DNA from: an uncultured Actinomycetes bacterium
GTDB lineage: Bacteria; Actinomycetota; Thermoleophilia; Solirubrobacterales; Solirubrobacteraceae
Assembly: GCA_937888775.1 (NCBI GenBank)
Contig: CALAQT010000297.1
Span: 1 to 27,176, forward strand
Direction: 5' to 3'
Length of the DNA stretch: 27,176 bases
Numbering within the stretch: the first letter of the stretch is position 1; every line of letters begins with the position of its first letter. A program made the translations under genes and the position numbers. Below the pieces are notes generated by a model. The model was not told the DNA's origin and did no database searches. It saw only the letters and a list, made by a program, of their open reading frames with translations. Below are positions 8,113-14,981 of the stretch, one piece after another.

Positions 8113-8148
8113 CTACTACACCTTTTGGGCTTATCTTGGCTGTACCCC
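8113..8148 (-). repeat. Right terminal inverted repeat of the Tn3-family element
   Basis: The reverse complement reads GGGGTACAGCCAAGATAAG followed by CCCAAAAGGTGTAGTAG. It matches the left end at 34 of 36 positions. The recombinase stop codon lies just inside it. Confidence 0.95.
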
Positions 8149-8153
8149 TGCTC
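8149..8153 (+). repeat. Target site duplication, right copy (TGCTC)
   Basis: This is an exact copy of 1253-1257, immediately outside the CCCC that ends the right terminal repeat. Confidence 0.93.
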
Positions 8154-8205
8154 CGTCGGGAAAGCGGTCGTCCGCCACCGGCGAATCGCCGCCGATCACA
8201 GACCC

Positions 8206-8280
8206 GGTTTGGAACGGGAGTAGAACTATGGAGCGTCGCGCCGGACGGACCTCCTCATACGCCTCCTCCCGTTCCGAACC
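8206..8280. repeat. 15-bp inverted repeat with 45-base spacer
   Basis: GGTTTGGAACGGGAG (8206-8220) and CTCCCGTTCCGAACC (8266-8280) are inverted copies with one mismatch. The 45-base interior is GC-rich and contains no gene. It lies about 100 bases downstream of the capA-like gene's stop (8384, minus strand) and 50 bases from the transposon end. It may be a structured transcript end of that gene or a small mobile relic. Confidence 0.5.
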
Positions 8281-8383
8281 AGAAGCCTTGAGGCCTCGAG
8301 ATCGCCTCGTGAGACTTCTGCAAGTAGCACAAGGGGAAGCATCGCTCGGCCGCTGAGGGGGCGTCTCCCACGCACCAGTGGTC

Positions 8384-9568
8384 TCAAGGGAGTCGAGCCG
8401 GTATCGGTTCGACGACGTGGGGAATTCGGCCGACCACCGAGGTGGTGCGGCCGTAAGAGGCACGCAACACCTCGGCCGGAGCCTGGTGGCGGCGCAGTGC
8501 ATCGCCGATCGGCAGTACCGTGTAGTCGGGGTGACGGTTCCAGGTTGGTATGTAGGTGATGCTGGCGACCCTCGAGGTCTTGCCCTTGACGACGATGTGG
8601 AGGAACACCAGCATCCCATCCTCGCTCTGGATCGGGCAGCATGCGGCGGTCTGATTAGAGAGCAACTGGCCCTCGCCGAAGACGACCAGCTTGCCGTGCA
8701 CGCGCCGGATCGGCTGCACGACGTGGACGTGCTGTCCCACGATCGCGGTGATGTCGGAATCTCTGGCAAGTGCGCTGGCCGTACTCAGCTGAAACGCGCT
8801 CGGCTGCGAAACGTCCTCATCGCCCCAGTGGAAGTTGACGATCACCACCTGCGCTCCTCGCCGCCGCGCCAGGTGAGCGGCGCGGCGAACGGCGGACAAG
8901 TGAGCGAGGTTGACCGACCACGGGTGCGGGAGGGGGATCCCGTTGGTCATCTCCGTGTAGGCGAGAAAAGCCACGCGCACGCTCTTCACGGTCACCATCA
9001 AGGTCTGATTCTGAGCAGCCTGCGAGCCAAACGAGCCGGTGTGAAGGACGCCGGCGCGATCGAGCGCCAGCCCCGTCTGGTCGATCCCGTACTGCCCTTC
9101 GTCAACGGAATGGTTGGAGGCCGTGTCGCAGATCCGCCAGCCAGCCTTCTTGATCGCGGTGGCTAACGCGGGCGGCGTATTGAACACCGGATAGCCCGTG
9201 GGCGGCCGCGGGGTCATCGGCGTCTCCACGTGGCAGATGGCGAGATCCGCTCGCTTGATGTAGGGCGCGATCTCGCGCAACATCGGCCAGAAGTCGTACT
9301 TCCCGTGGCCGTACTGCAAGGCCGTCTCCCAAACGGGGGAATGAATCAAAAGGTCGCCGTTGACCTCGACCGTCAACTTGACCGGTGGCTTCGGAGGCGC
9401 GACCTTCGTGGTGGCCAGCGCTGCCGTTGGCTGGGGAAGGTGATCGGATGAGGTCGAGTTGGCGCCAGCGCCGCCACAGCCGGCGAGGAGCACCGCGGTC
9501 ACAAGCCAAGCGCCAAGGCTACGAGGGCCCATCCTCGCTAGTGAAGACCGCACCGCCATGCTCGACAA
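8384..9568 (-). CDS. CapA-family lipoprotein (PGA_cap metallophosphatase-like)
   Basis: This 394-residue exported lipoprotein starts with Arg-containing n-region, the hydrophobic stretch LGAWLVTAVLLAGC and lipobox Cys31, followed by a Ser/Thr/Pro-rich linker. From residue 65 on it follows the CapA / poly-gamma-glutamate synthesis enzyme (PGA_cap) fold, related to calcineurin-like phosphoesterases: NGDLLIH, ADLAICHVETP (usually NLE), TASNHSVDEG, NFHWGDE and IVGQHVHVVQP correspond to the conserved metal-site motifs. In some CapA proteins these act in capsular polyglutamate synthesis or wall phosphoester chemistry; no cap genes sit beside this one, so its substrate is unknown. The TTG at 9568 is preceded by AGGGGA at a good distance. 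ATG 9559 is too far from that site, and ATG 9532 would cut the signal peptide short. Confidence 0.82.
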   Translation of the reverse strand: MSSMAVRSSLARMGPRSLGAWLVTAVLLAGCGGAGANSTSSDHLPQPTAALATTKVAPPKPPVKLTVEVNGDLLIHSPVWETALQYGHGKYDFWPMLREIAPYIKRADLAICHVETPMTPRPPTGYPVFNTPPALATAIKKAGWRICDTASNHSVDEGQYGIDQTGLALDRAGVLHTGSFGSQAAQNQTLMVTVKSVRVAFLAYTEMTNGIPLPHPWSVNLAHLSAVRRAAHLARRRGAQVVIVNFHWGDEDVSQPSAFQLSTASALARDSDITAIVGQHVHVVQPIRRVHGKLVVFGEGQLLSNQTAACCPIQSEDGMLVFLHIVVKGKTSRVASITYIPTWNRHPDYTVLPIGDALRRHQAPAEVLRASYGRTTSVVGRIPHVVEPIPARLP

Positions 9569-9883
9569 AGCTATCCCCTAGTCCCGACGGAGCGCTAGCA
9601 CCACGATTCGATTGACCTACCGGCACACAGTGCCGCTTTGATCGAGGACCGGCAACGACGCGGAATCGCGCCGGCGCTGCCGCTCCCCCAGACGAAGCGA
9701 GAGCGACGGCATCCCCGTTCGTCGCCGTCCGTCTGACGATCGCTCACCTAAGCACTTCGGGCCTCGAGCAGACCGGCCGGCTCCGGCGCCGCAGGCGTCT
9801 CAGCGGGGAAGGGTTATCGAGTTAGGCTCATCGGTCTTGATAACACCTGGTCTGCCAATCGAACTTGACGTCTGGGGAACAGT
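9569..9883. other. Divergent intergenic region with a small perfect hairpin
   Basis: This 315-base region separates the capA-like gene (minus) from the methyltransferase remnant (plus) and should contain both promoters. CGGCAC-ACA-GTGCCG at 9621-9635 is a perfect 6-3-6 palindrome about 55 bases upstream of the capA start and could be an operator. A GGGGA ribosome-binding-like sequence precedes GTG 9884. No coding region is visible. Confidence 0.45.
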
Positions 9884-10300
9884 GTGAAGGGCGGCGGGAA
9901 ACCATCGTGGACCACGCGGCGGGTAGCCGGCCAGCGGTTGCACTTCCGGCGGGTGCCCGCGGTGTACGGGCGGCCGGATGATGACCAGCGTCTGTTGGAG
10001 GACGTGGCGGCGGGGATCGACGTTGGGGAGGCGCCGTTGGCCCGGTACCTGCAGGCTCGCACTGCGTTCGTTGATCGCGCCGTGGTCGCCGTGGATGGGG
10101 GGATGCCGCAGGCGGTCCTCGTCGGGGCGGGCTACGACGGTCGAGCGCTACGCTACGCGCGAGACGGGGTGTCCTGGTTCGAGGTAGATCATCCGGATAC
10201 TCAGAAGGACAAGCGGGCTCGGTTGGATCGGCTCGGTCTCGCGTGCACGCATGTGTCGTTCATCCCAATCGACCTCGGTCACGAGGACGTGGCGGCGGCT
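9884..10300 (+). pseudogene. SAM-dependent methyltransferase, 5' part, cut off by an inversion
   Basis: About 139 residues are clearly the N-terminal half of an LCM/PPM-type class I SAM-dependent methyltransferase. They include HFRRVPAVYGRPDDD, APLARYLQARTAFVDRAVV, the SAM-binding strand AVLVGAGYDGRALRYA, the acidic WFEVDHPDTQKDKRARL and the following FIPIDLGHEDVAAA. Homology stops abruptly at about 10300. The expected continuation of the family (strand FVCEGIAPYLP and onward) is found directly next to it, but on the opposite strand (10301-10481). The open frame then runs on without family resemblance to 11461, across the antisense of the next gene, as GC-rich non-coding frames often do. The start is GTG 9884 with GGGGA upstream. 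The product as it stands lacks half the fold and should be inactive. Confidence 0.72.
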
Positions 10301-10481
10301 CCGTGTTCACTGACCGCTGCGTCCAACCGCTCGCGCCACGAGCGCGCCTCTTCGCTCCGGGTTACCAGCGGAAGCTCAACAACAAGCGTGCTGCCAACGG
10401 CAGCGCGCTCGCCAAGCCTGGCCAGCAGCCCGGTAAGAGCGTCCGGCGGCAAGTACGGCGCAATGCCCTCGCAGACGAACC
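10301..10481 (-). pseudogene. Inverted middle segment of the same methyltransferase gene
   Basis: Read on the minus strand, this encodes FVCEGIAPYLPPDALTGLLA, then a strand and helix ending in SWRERLDAAVSEHG. This is the part of the methyltransferase fold that should follow the N-terminal half located at 9884-10300. Its far end (SEHG) abuts the N-terminal half, which is exactly what a simple inversion of this segment would give. The C-terminal remainder of the gene could not be identified with confidence in 10482-10756 on either strand; a plus-strand frame there contains RTLRDAGCEILLEL, vaguely like the late AGW-helix of the family. An alternative is two unrelated decayed methyltransferase copies in opposite orientation. 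Confidence 0.6.
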
Positions 10482-10756
10482 TGCTGCAGATCGGTAGCGC
10501 TATGCGCAACCAATCCTCAGCACCCCCTCCGTGGAGCTCCTGGTTGCCGGCCTTGGCGTGCAGGGCGTACAGCCTGCCGTCCGACCCGCGAGTGGCGAGC
10601 TCTCCGCGCGTCGCACAGACCAACCCTCAGCGAACGCTGCGGGATGCAGGGTGCGAGATCCTACTCGAGCTTCGTCGACGCGAGTGGCGGCGCAGCAGCG
10701 CCACCTCTGCGCCACAGCGACAGCTGGGCGAGAGAGGAATCCAACGTCTGCGCTCG

Positions 10757-11212
10757 CTAATTCTTGGTCAGCCGGAACACCGGATGATCCGGCGCGATCC
10801 GGCTCAGGTCGTCATCCGAGGAGTCCGGCCCGACAACACCAAAGAACGCCCCGACCTCGAATTTCCACTTCTTCAAGTAGGCCCGCAGCAGCGGCGGCTT
10901 CTCGTCGTCGGCGAGCTCGATCGCGGTGAACGGCTGGGTCCGCCTGCCGACGCGCAGCCTCCCTTGACCGCTTGCACGCATGTTCTTGACCCATTGCGTG
11001 TGGCCGCGCGGCGAGACCAGGTAGTCGGCGCCGTCGTAGCGGAGCAGATTCACCGGAGTCTGCCGCCATTCGCCCGATTTGCGGCCCTTGACCTCGAGCA
11101 CGCGCGAGCCGTACACGCTCACGCCCACGCGCGTCAGCGCGGCCACGAGCCGGTTGAAGACGTTGGTCATGAACCATCCCGGACGCTGGTAATGCTCGGA
11201 CATCCGGACCAT
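10757..11212 (-). CDS. Deazaflavin (F420)-dependent nitroreductase-family oxidoreductase
   Basis: This 151-residue protein matches the Ddn/split-beta-barrel family throughout: HYQRPGWFMTNVFNRLVAAL, SRVLEVKGRKSGEWRQTPVN, DYLVSPRGHTQWVKNMRASG, GRLRVGRRTQPFTAIEL, a basic helix LRAYLKKWKFEVGAFF, and the terminal IAPDHPVFRL. The RKSGEWR-TPV segment is the typical cofactor phosphate-binding region. Such enzymes use reduced coenzyme F420 (or a flavin) to reduce quinones, nitro compounds or unsaturated lipids; the substrate here is unknown. Start: ATG 11212 or the in-frame ATG 11203 (MSEHYQRPGW), which fits the family start better. Neither has a clear ribosome binding site. An 8-bp hairpin at 11232-11256 lies immediately upstream. 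Confidence 0.88.
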   Translation of the reverse strand: MVRMSEHYQRPGWFMTNVFNRLVAALTRVGVSVYGSRVLEVKGRKSGEWRQTPVNLLRYDGADYLVSPRGHTQWVKNMRASGQGRLRVGRRTQPFTAIELADDEKPPLLRAYLKKWKFEVGAFFGVVGPDSSDDDLSRIAPDHPVFRLTKN

Positions 11213-11557
11213 TCTGCCAGGTTGAGCTTCACGAGCCGCACCGCGCGAGCGGCTCGGACGCGCAGTCTCCCATTACGCGACACGGTCCCGTCACAGGAGA
11301 CCAGTCGAACTGGGTGTCGCTCGGAGGAGGAGCATTCGCTTGGCGTCGAGCAGGCCACACGCTTCATTCCGGGCAAGCGGCATTGTGATCGCATTCGCTG
11401 GGAAACGGCAATCGAACGTCGGCCTGGCGATCGCCCCGCTGAGAACAACAGACGGGAGTGACCCAGGCTCATCTACGTGCGCGCATCAGCTCCGGAGGAG
11501 AAGGCACGACGCCCTCACGCGGTGGGTTCGCGGCCGGCTCTGTGGAAGGATATCTGT
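11213..11557. other. Divergent intergenic region with hairpin
   Basis: This separates the deazaflavin oxidoreductase (minus) from the SnoaL-like gene (plus). It contains a perfect 8-bp inverted repeat with a 9-base loop (CGAGCCGC at 11232-11239 and its complement at 11249-11256), a candidate operator or leader hairpin for the minus-strand gene. GGAAGGA at 11544-11550 is the ribosome binding site of the plus-strand gene. No coding region is recognised. Confidence 0.5.
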
Positions 11558-11618
11558 GTGGATGAAGCCGTAGTGCGTGTGGATGAAGCCGTAGTGCGTG
11601 TAGATGACGCCGTAGTGC
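11556..11618 (+). repeat. In-frame 21-bp tandem triplication
   Basis: GTGTGGATGAAGCCGTAGTGC occurs at 11556-11576 and 11577-11597 identically, and at 11598-11618 with two changes. Each 21-base unit adds seven residues (VDEAVVR, VDEAVVR, VDDAVVQ) to the N-terminus of the SnoaL-like protein. Because the GTG start is inside the unit, each copy also duplicates a potential start codon. Confidence 0.9.
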
Positions 11619-12013
11619 AATACACGAGGGCCTCCGAGGCGAATGACATCGACGGGTTGATGGAGACGCTCGCCCCGGACGTCGAGCTGGTTTCGCCGCT
11701 CTCCGGCCGGATGGTGTTCCGCGGGGCGGATGACCTTCGTGTTCTGCTGACCGCGGTTTACGGCAGCATATGCGGGCTGCGTTGGCGCTACGAGGTGGGC
11801 GACGGCAGCGTGCGAGTTGTCATCGGCGACGGCAAGGTCGGGCGGCTCAGGCTCGGAGACGCGATGGTCTTGGAGCTCGCGCACGATGGGCGAATACGGC
11901 GGATCAGACCGCATCTACGCCCTTGGCTGGCGCTAACGGTGTTCGCGATCAGGCTGGGGCCCAAAGTAGGTCGCCATCCCGGTGTCGTCTTGCGGGCTCT
12001 GCGGCGGGCCTGA
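11558..12013 (+). CDS. SnoaL-like / NTF2-family protein
   Basis: This 151-residue protein has the cone-shaped NTF2-like fold signature: helix VVQYTRASEANDIDGLMETL, strand APDVELVSP, a GADDLRVLLTAVYG helix, then LRWRYEVGDGSVRVVIGDG and VLELAHDGRIRRIRPHLRP strands. A basic tail (FAIRLGPKVGRHPGVVLRAL) may be membrane-associated. SnoaL-like proteins are isomerases, hydratases or ligand binders; no catalytic residue can be assigned here. GTG 11558 was chosen because GGAAGGA at 11544-11550 precedes it with a 7-base spacer. The frame is open further upstream to 11477 but without a binding site. The N-terminal helix is lengthened by a recent 21-bp triplication, which may not disturb the fold because it lies before the domain core. 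Confidence 0.78.
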   Translation: MDEAVVRVDEAVVRVDDAVVQYTRASEANDIDGLMETLAPDVELVSPLSGRMVFRGADDLRVLLTAVYGSICGLRWRYEVGDGSVRVVIGDGKVGRLRLGDAMVLELAHDGRIRRIRPHLRPWLALTVFAIRLGPKVGRHPGVVLRALRRA

Positions 12014-12141
12014 CACCGTTGCCGAGGACAACGACGGTGCTTGTGGGCCGGTCTAGACGAAGGGCCTATTGGCGGTCTGCGAGTCGGGGCCAACAGCCGC
12101 AGCGGCGGATCGGCCTCCTGCACTAATGGGCGAGGAGAACT

Positions 12142-12447
12142 ATGCGGATGTCGCGCGTGCGTGGCCACGCGATGTGCGAGGACTACCGGCCGGGACTTGG
12201 CGTCGATCGGGCGTCCGACGACGCCGAGCGCAACGCTGGACGGCAGATCATGTGTCCGGTTCTCGTGCTGTGGGGCATCCGTGATGACCTCGCCGACCTA
12301 TACGACAACGACGTGCTTGGCGTCTGGGGGCCGTGAGCCACCGAGCTGTCTGGCTACGGGCTCGACAGCGCTCACCAGATCGCCGAAGAAGCTCCACAGG
12401 AACTGGCTCACGCGCTGCTGACGTTCTTCGGTCAAACCGTTCGCTGA
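12142..12447 (+). pseudogene. C-terminal remnant of an alpha/beta hydrolase with in-frame stop
   Basis: The translation matches only the last third of haloacetate-dehalogenase/epoxide-hydrolase-type alpha/beta hydrolases. HAMCEDYRPGLGVD, DAERNAGRQIMCPVLVLWG and DLYDNDVLGVWGP are followed, after an in-frame TGA at 12334-12336, by ATELSGYGLDSAHQIAEEAP and LAHALLTFFGQ. GLDSAH corresponds to the catalytic-histidine region (GHF in active members). Reading frame and homology are continuous across the stop, so a point mutation, for example CGA to TGA, is likely. The nucleophile elbow and oxyanion parts are absent upstream. The piece is a decayed 3' fragment, and the 5' two thirds have been deleted. 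Confidence 0.72.
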
Positions 12448-12741
12448 GCATCCCCCAGCGGACGCTCCGTGGATCCGACGTCGAGTCCCGCGGCGCGACC
12501 GAAAGCGTCGCGCTCAGCGATCCCTTCCGAACACGCTCGCTACGCCTACGCGAGCGGCAGCGTCGCGGACGCGATCACCGACTCCTGGTCGTCGTCCGCA
12601 GCGATACCCAGTCTCGGCGACTGGGGCTTTCGCTCTCCGATCGGGATGCGAGGGCGCCGCGCGCGAGGCCGGTCACAGTCAGCAGCGCTTGCTCGGCCGC
12701 CCGCCGCTGATGGCGGACCGCCCAGCCACGTTCGGGACGGA

Positions 12742-14412
12742 CTACGGCACCATCCAGGACAGCGCGCCTGTGGATTGCAGCAGGACGAGGACGGCCATGA
12801 GCAGCATGAACAGGAGGCTCCAGCCGATCACCTTGCGGAAGATGTCGCCCTCGCGGCCGGCGAGTCCCACCGCCGCCGCTCCGATCGCCAGGTTCTGGGG
12901 GGAGACCATCTTGCCCAGCACGCCGCCCGAGCTGTTGGCGGCGGCCAGCAGCGTCGGCGACAGATGCGCGTGGTGGGCCGCCGCCACCTGCAGGGCCCCG
13001 AAGAGCGAGTTCGAGGAGGTGTCTGAGCCGGTGACCGCCGTGCCGAACCAGCCGACGATCGGCGACAGGAACGCGAAGAACCCGCCGGCCCCCGCGGCCC
13101 ACATGCCCAGCGTGATCGTCATCCCGGCGAGGTTCATCACGTAGGCAAGCCCGAGCACCGAGCAGACGGTGACGATCGCCCAGATCAGCAGCTTGAACGT
13201 GGCCGCGTAGATCGCCAGCGCCCTCCGGGGACCGACGCGCAGGGCCGCGGCCGTCAGCAGCCCACACACGAACAGCTGGCTGCCCGCGGCGGTCAGCCAG
13301 TTGAGCTTGTAGATCTCGCTCGCCGGTGGCTTGCCCTTCGCGTTGAGCACGTGCAGGCCCGGCCAGGTGATGGCGTTGGTCGCCTTGTCGAGCTGGAGCG
13401 CTACCGCGTGAAGGCTGCACACGCCGAGCACCACGACGATGATCATGTAGGGCACGAAAGCACGGAGCATCGCGCCCGTGTTCAGCGGTCGTCCTTCGTC
13501 GGCGCCCACACGCCGCTCGAGCCAGGCGTCGGCCTGGGCGCCGCCGGCGATCGCCGGGCCCGCGGGCCGTGCCACGGGCACGGTGCTGTCCTCGTGGGCG
13601 CGGGGCGACCACACGCGCAGCAGGGCGACCAGCGCGCCGGCAGAGGCGAGCGAGGCAAAGATATCCGTGAGCTCGGTGGAGATGTAGTTGGAGGTCGCGA
13701 ACTGGACGACGGCGAACACGCCGCCGGCCACCAGTGCGGCGGGCCAGCTGTCGCGCAGCCCGCGGCGCCCATCGATCACATACACCAGCACGAACGGCAC
13801 TAGGAACGCCAGGAACGGAACCTGACGTCCGACCATTTGGCTGAGGGCGTGCTTGGGCAGTCCCGTGATCTGGGCCAGCGTGATGATTGGGATCGCGATC
13901 GCCCCGAAGGCGACGGGGGCGGTGTCGGCTATCAGTGCCACAGCCACCGCCTTGATCGGCCGGAAGCCGAGGCCCACCAACATCACCCCGCAGATCGCGA
14001 CCGGCGTGCCAAAGCCCGCGAGGGCCTCGAGCAGGGCACCGAAGCAGAAGGCGATGATGACCACCTGGACGCGCTGGTCGTTGGACACCGAGCTAAACGC
14101 CCGGCGCAAGACGGCAAAGTCCCCGGTCTCCACCGTCATGTTAAAGATCCACAGCGCGTTGATGACGATCCACATGATCGGGAAGAAGCCGAACGCCGCA
14201 CCCTCGGCGCCGGCGTCGAGAGCCTGCCCGAACGGCATCCCGTAGACGGCGATCGCCACCACCACCGCCACGGCCAAGGAGATCAGCGAAGCCCACTGGG
14301 CCTTCATGCGCACCCCGCCCAGCAGCACGAACAGCGACAACAGCGGCAGAACGGCGAAGATCGACGAGGTCCCCAGCGAATGGGACACCGGATCGAGAAC
14401 CTGCTTGTACAT
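12742..14412 (-). CDS. lctP: L-lactate permease family transporter
   Basis: This 556-residue integral membrane protein of the LctP/LldP lactate:H+ symporter family is of the usual length. It has the family hallmarks WIVINALWIFNMTVETGDF near residue 80, FGALLEALAGFGTPVAICGVML near residue 125, and ADTAPVAFGAIAIPI further on. The C-terminal half contains LAGMTITLGMWAAGAGGFFA and TAVTGSDTSSNSLFGALQ, also typical. At least a dozen hydrophobic segments span the sequence, with a hydrophilic loop at about residues 265-310. It would import lactate and possibly glycolate. The start is ATG 14412. On the same strand, fdhA lies 570 bases upstream, so the two are probably separate transcripts. No lactate dehydrogenase gene is visible nearby. 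Confidence 0.92.
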   Translation of the reverse strand: MYKQVLDPVSHSLGTSSIFAVLPLLSLFVLLGGVRMKAQWASLISLAVAVVVAIAVYGMPFGQALDAGAEGAAFGFFPIMWIVINALWIFNMTVETGDFAVLRRAFSSVSNDQRVQVVIIAFCFGALLEALAGFGTPVAICGVMLVGLGFRPIKAVAVALIADTAPVAFGAIAIPIITLAQITGLPKHALSQMVGRQVPFLAFLVPFVLVYVIDGRRGLRDSWPAALVAGGVFAVVQFATSNYISTELTDIFASLASAGALVALLRVWSPRAHEDSTVPVARPAGPAIAGGAQADAWLERRVGADEGRPLNTGAMLRAFVPYMIIVVVLGVCSLHAVALQLDKATNAITWPGLHVLNAKGKPPASEIYKLNWLTAAGSQLFVCGLLTAAALRVGPRRALAIYAATFKLLIWAIVTVCSVLGLAYVMNLAGMTITLGMWAAGAGGFFAFLSPIVGWFGTAVTGSDTSSNSLFGALQVAAAHHAHLSPTLLAAANSSGGVLGKMVSPQNLAIGAAAVGLAGREGDIFRKVIGWSLLFMLLMAVLVLLQSTGALSWMVP

Positions 14413-14981
14413 CCCTCTCCCTCCCCGCCCTCACGGGACGACTCCTGGGAACCATTCCCTACGCCGTGGAGCGCGTAAACGCTGGAGCGACGCATCAGGT
14501 CAGGATCGAAGCGAGGCGCGATGCGCGCACGACCCCTGGCTGATCGTTGAGGCGATACTAACTTCCCGCGGGCGCGCGCGGGAAATTATTCCTCTCCCGG
14601 TCAGAACGCTTCGGGTGCGTCCCCGCGGCGACGTGGACGTCTTCCATGATCATCGCCGGAATCATCTCGACGTTTGCGTTCATCGAATCATGAAGAAAGG
14701 CCACCGATCGGGCAACGGATCAGCCAGATCGCCGCCGCGATTCGCGCCCACCGATGACGCGGCGAGCTTGCTCTCGTCCTTCAAGGACCCAAGGGCGTCG
14801 TGTCGCCGGGCTGCTGGCCGAGGTCGACGACGACCGCGCCGTGGCGACCAGCAGCAGCGCAAGCAGCAAGCTGGCCGCGCCCGCGATCACCACGGCGATG
14901 TTGCCGTGTGAAGTGCCTGGTGGTTCCCTCCGCCTCCCGCTGATGGGCTCCGATCTTGTGGTCTCGCCGTAGCGCTCGCGG
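14413..14981. other. Gene-free stretch between lactate permease and formaldehyde dehydrogenase
   Basis: This 569-base region should hold the promoter of the lactate permease gene. A perfect 8-bp inverted repeat TTCCCGCG-6-CGCGGGAA at 14563-14584, flanked by AT-rich bases in otherwise GC-rich DNA, is a candidate operator about 150 bases upstream of the permease start. A second short hairpin (CGTAGC-7-GCTACG, 14968-14986) overlaps the fdhA stop codon and may end its transcript. No convincing coding region is seen. Confidence 0.5.

Larger units (their letters stand above)
1258..8148 (+). mobile_element. Complete Tn3-family transposon with TnpI-like resolution module (6,891 bp)
   Basis: The element is delimited by 36-bp terminal inverted repeats (34/36 identical) that start GGGGTAC, and by a perfect 5-bp target duplication TGCTC. 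Both are hallmarks of the Tn3 family. Inside, all on the plus strand, lie a Tn3-type transposase (1466-4474, frameshifted), a cargo gene for a repeat protein (4621-6573), and a tyrosine recombinase (7094-8086) with a dif-like site and accessory repeats at 7055-7153. A tyrosine recombinase in place of a serine resolvase is the arrangement known from Tn4430; there tnpI lies upstream of tnpA, whereas here it is at the opposite end with cargo between. Intact ends and TSD argue for a recent insertion. The frameshifts may mean the copy now needs a helper transposase, or that the assembly has errors. Confidence 0.93.

Noticed and set aside
10300..11461. Continuation of the methyltransferase frame to 525 residues
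   Set aside because: Family homology ends at about 10300; the rest is antisense to the deazaflavin oxidoreductase and low in hydrophobic order.
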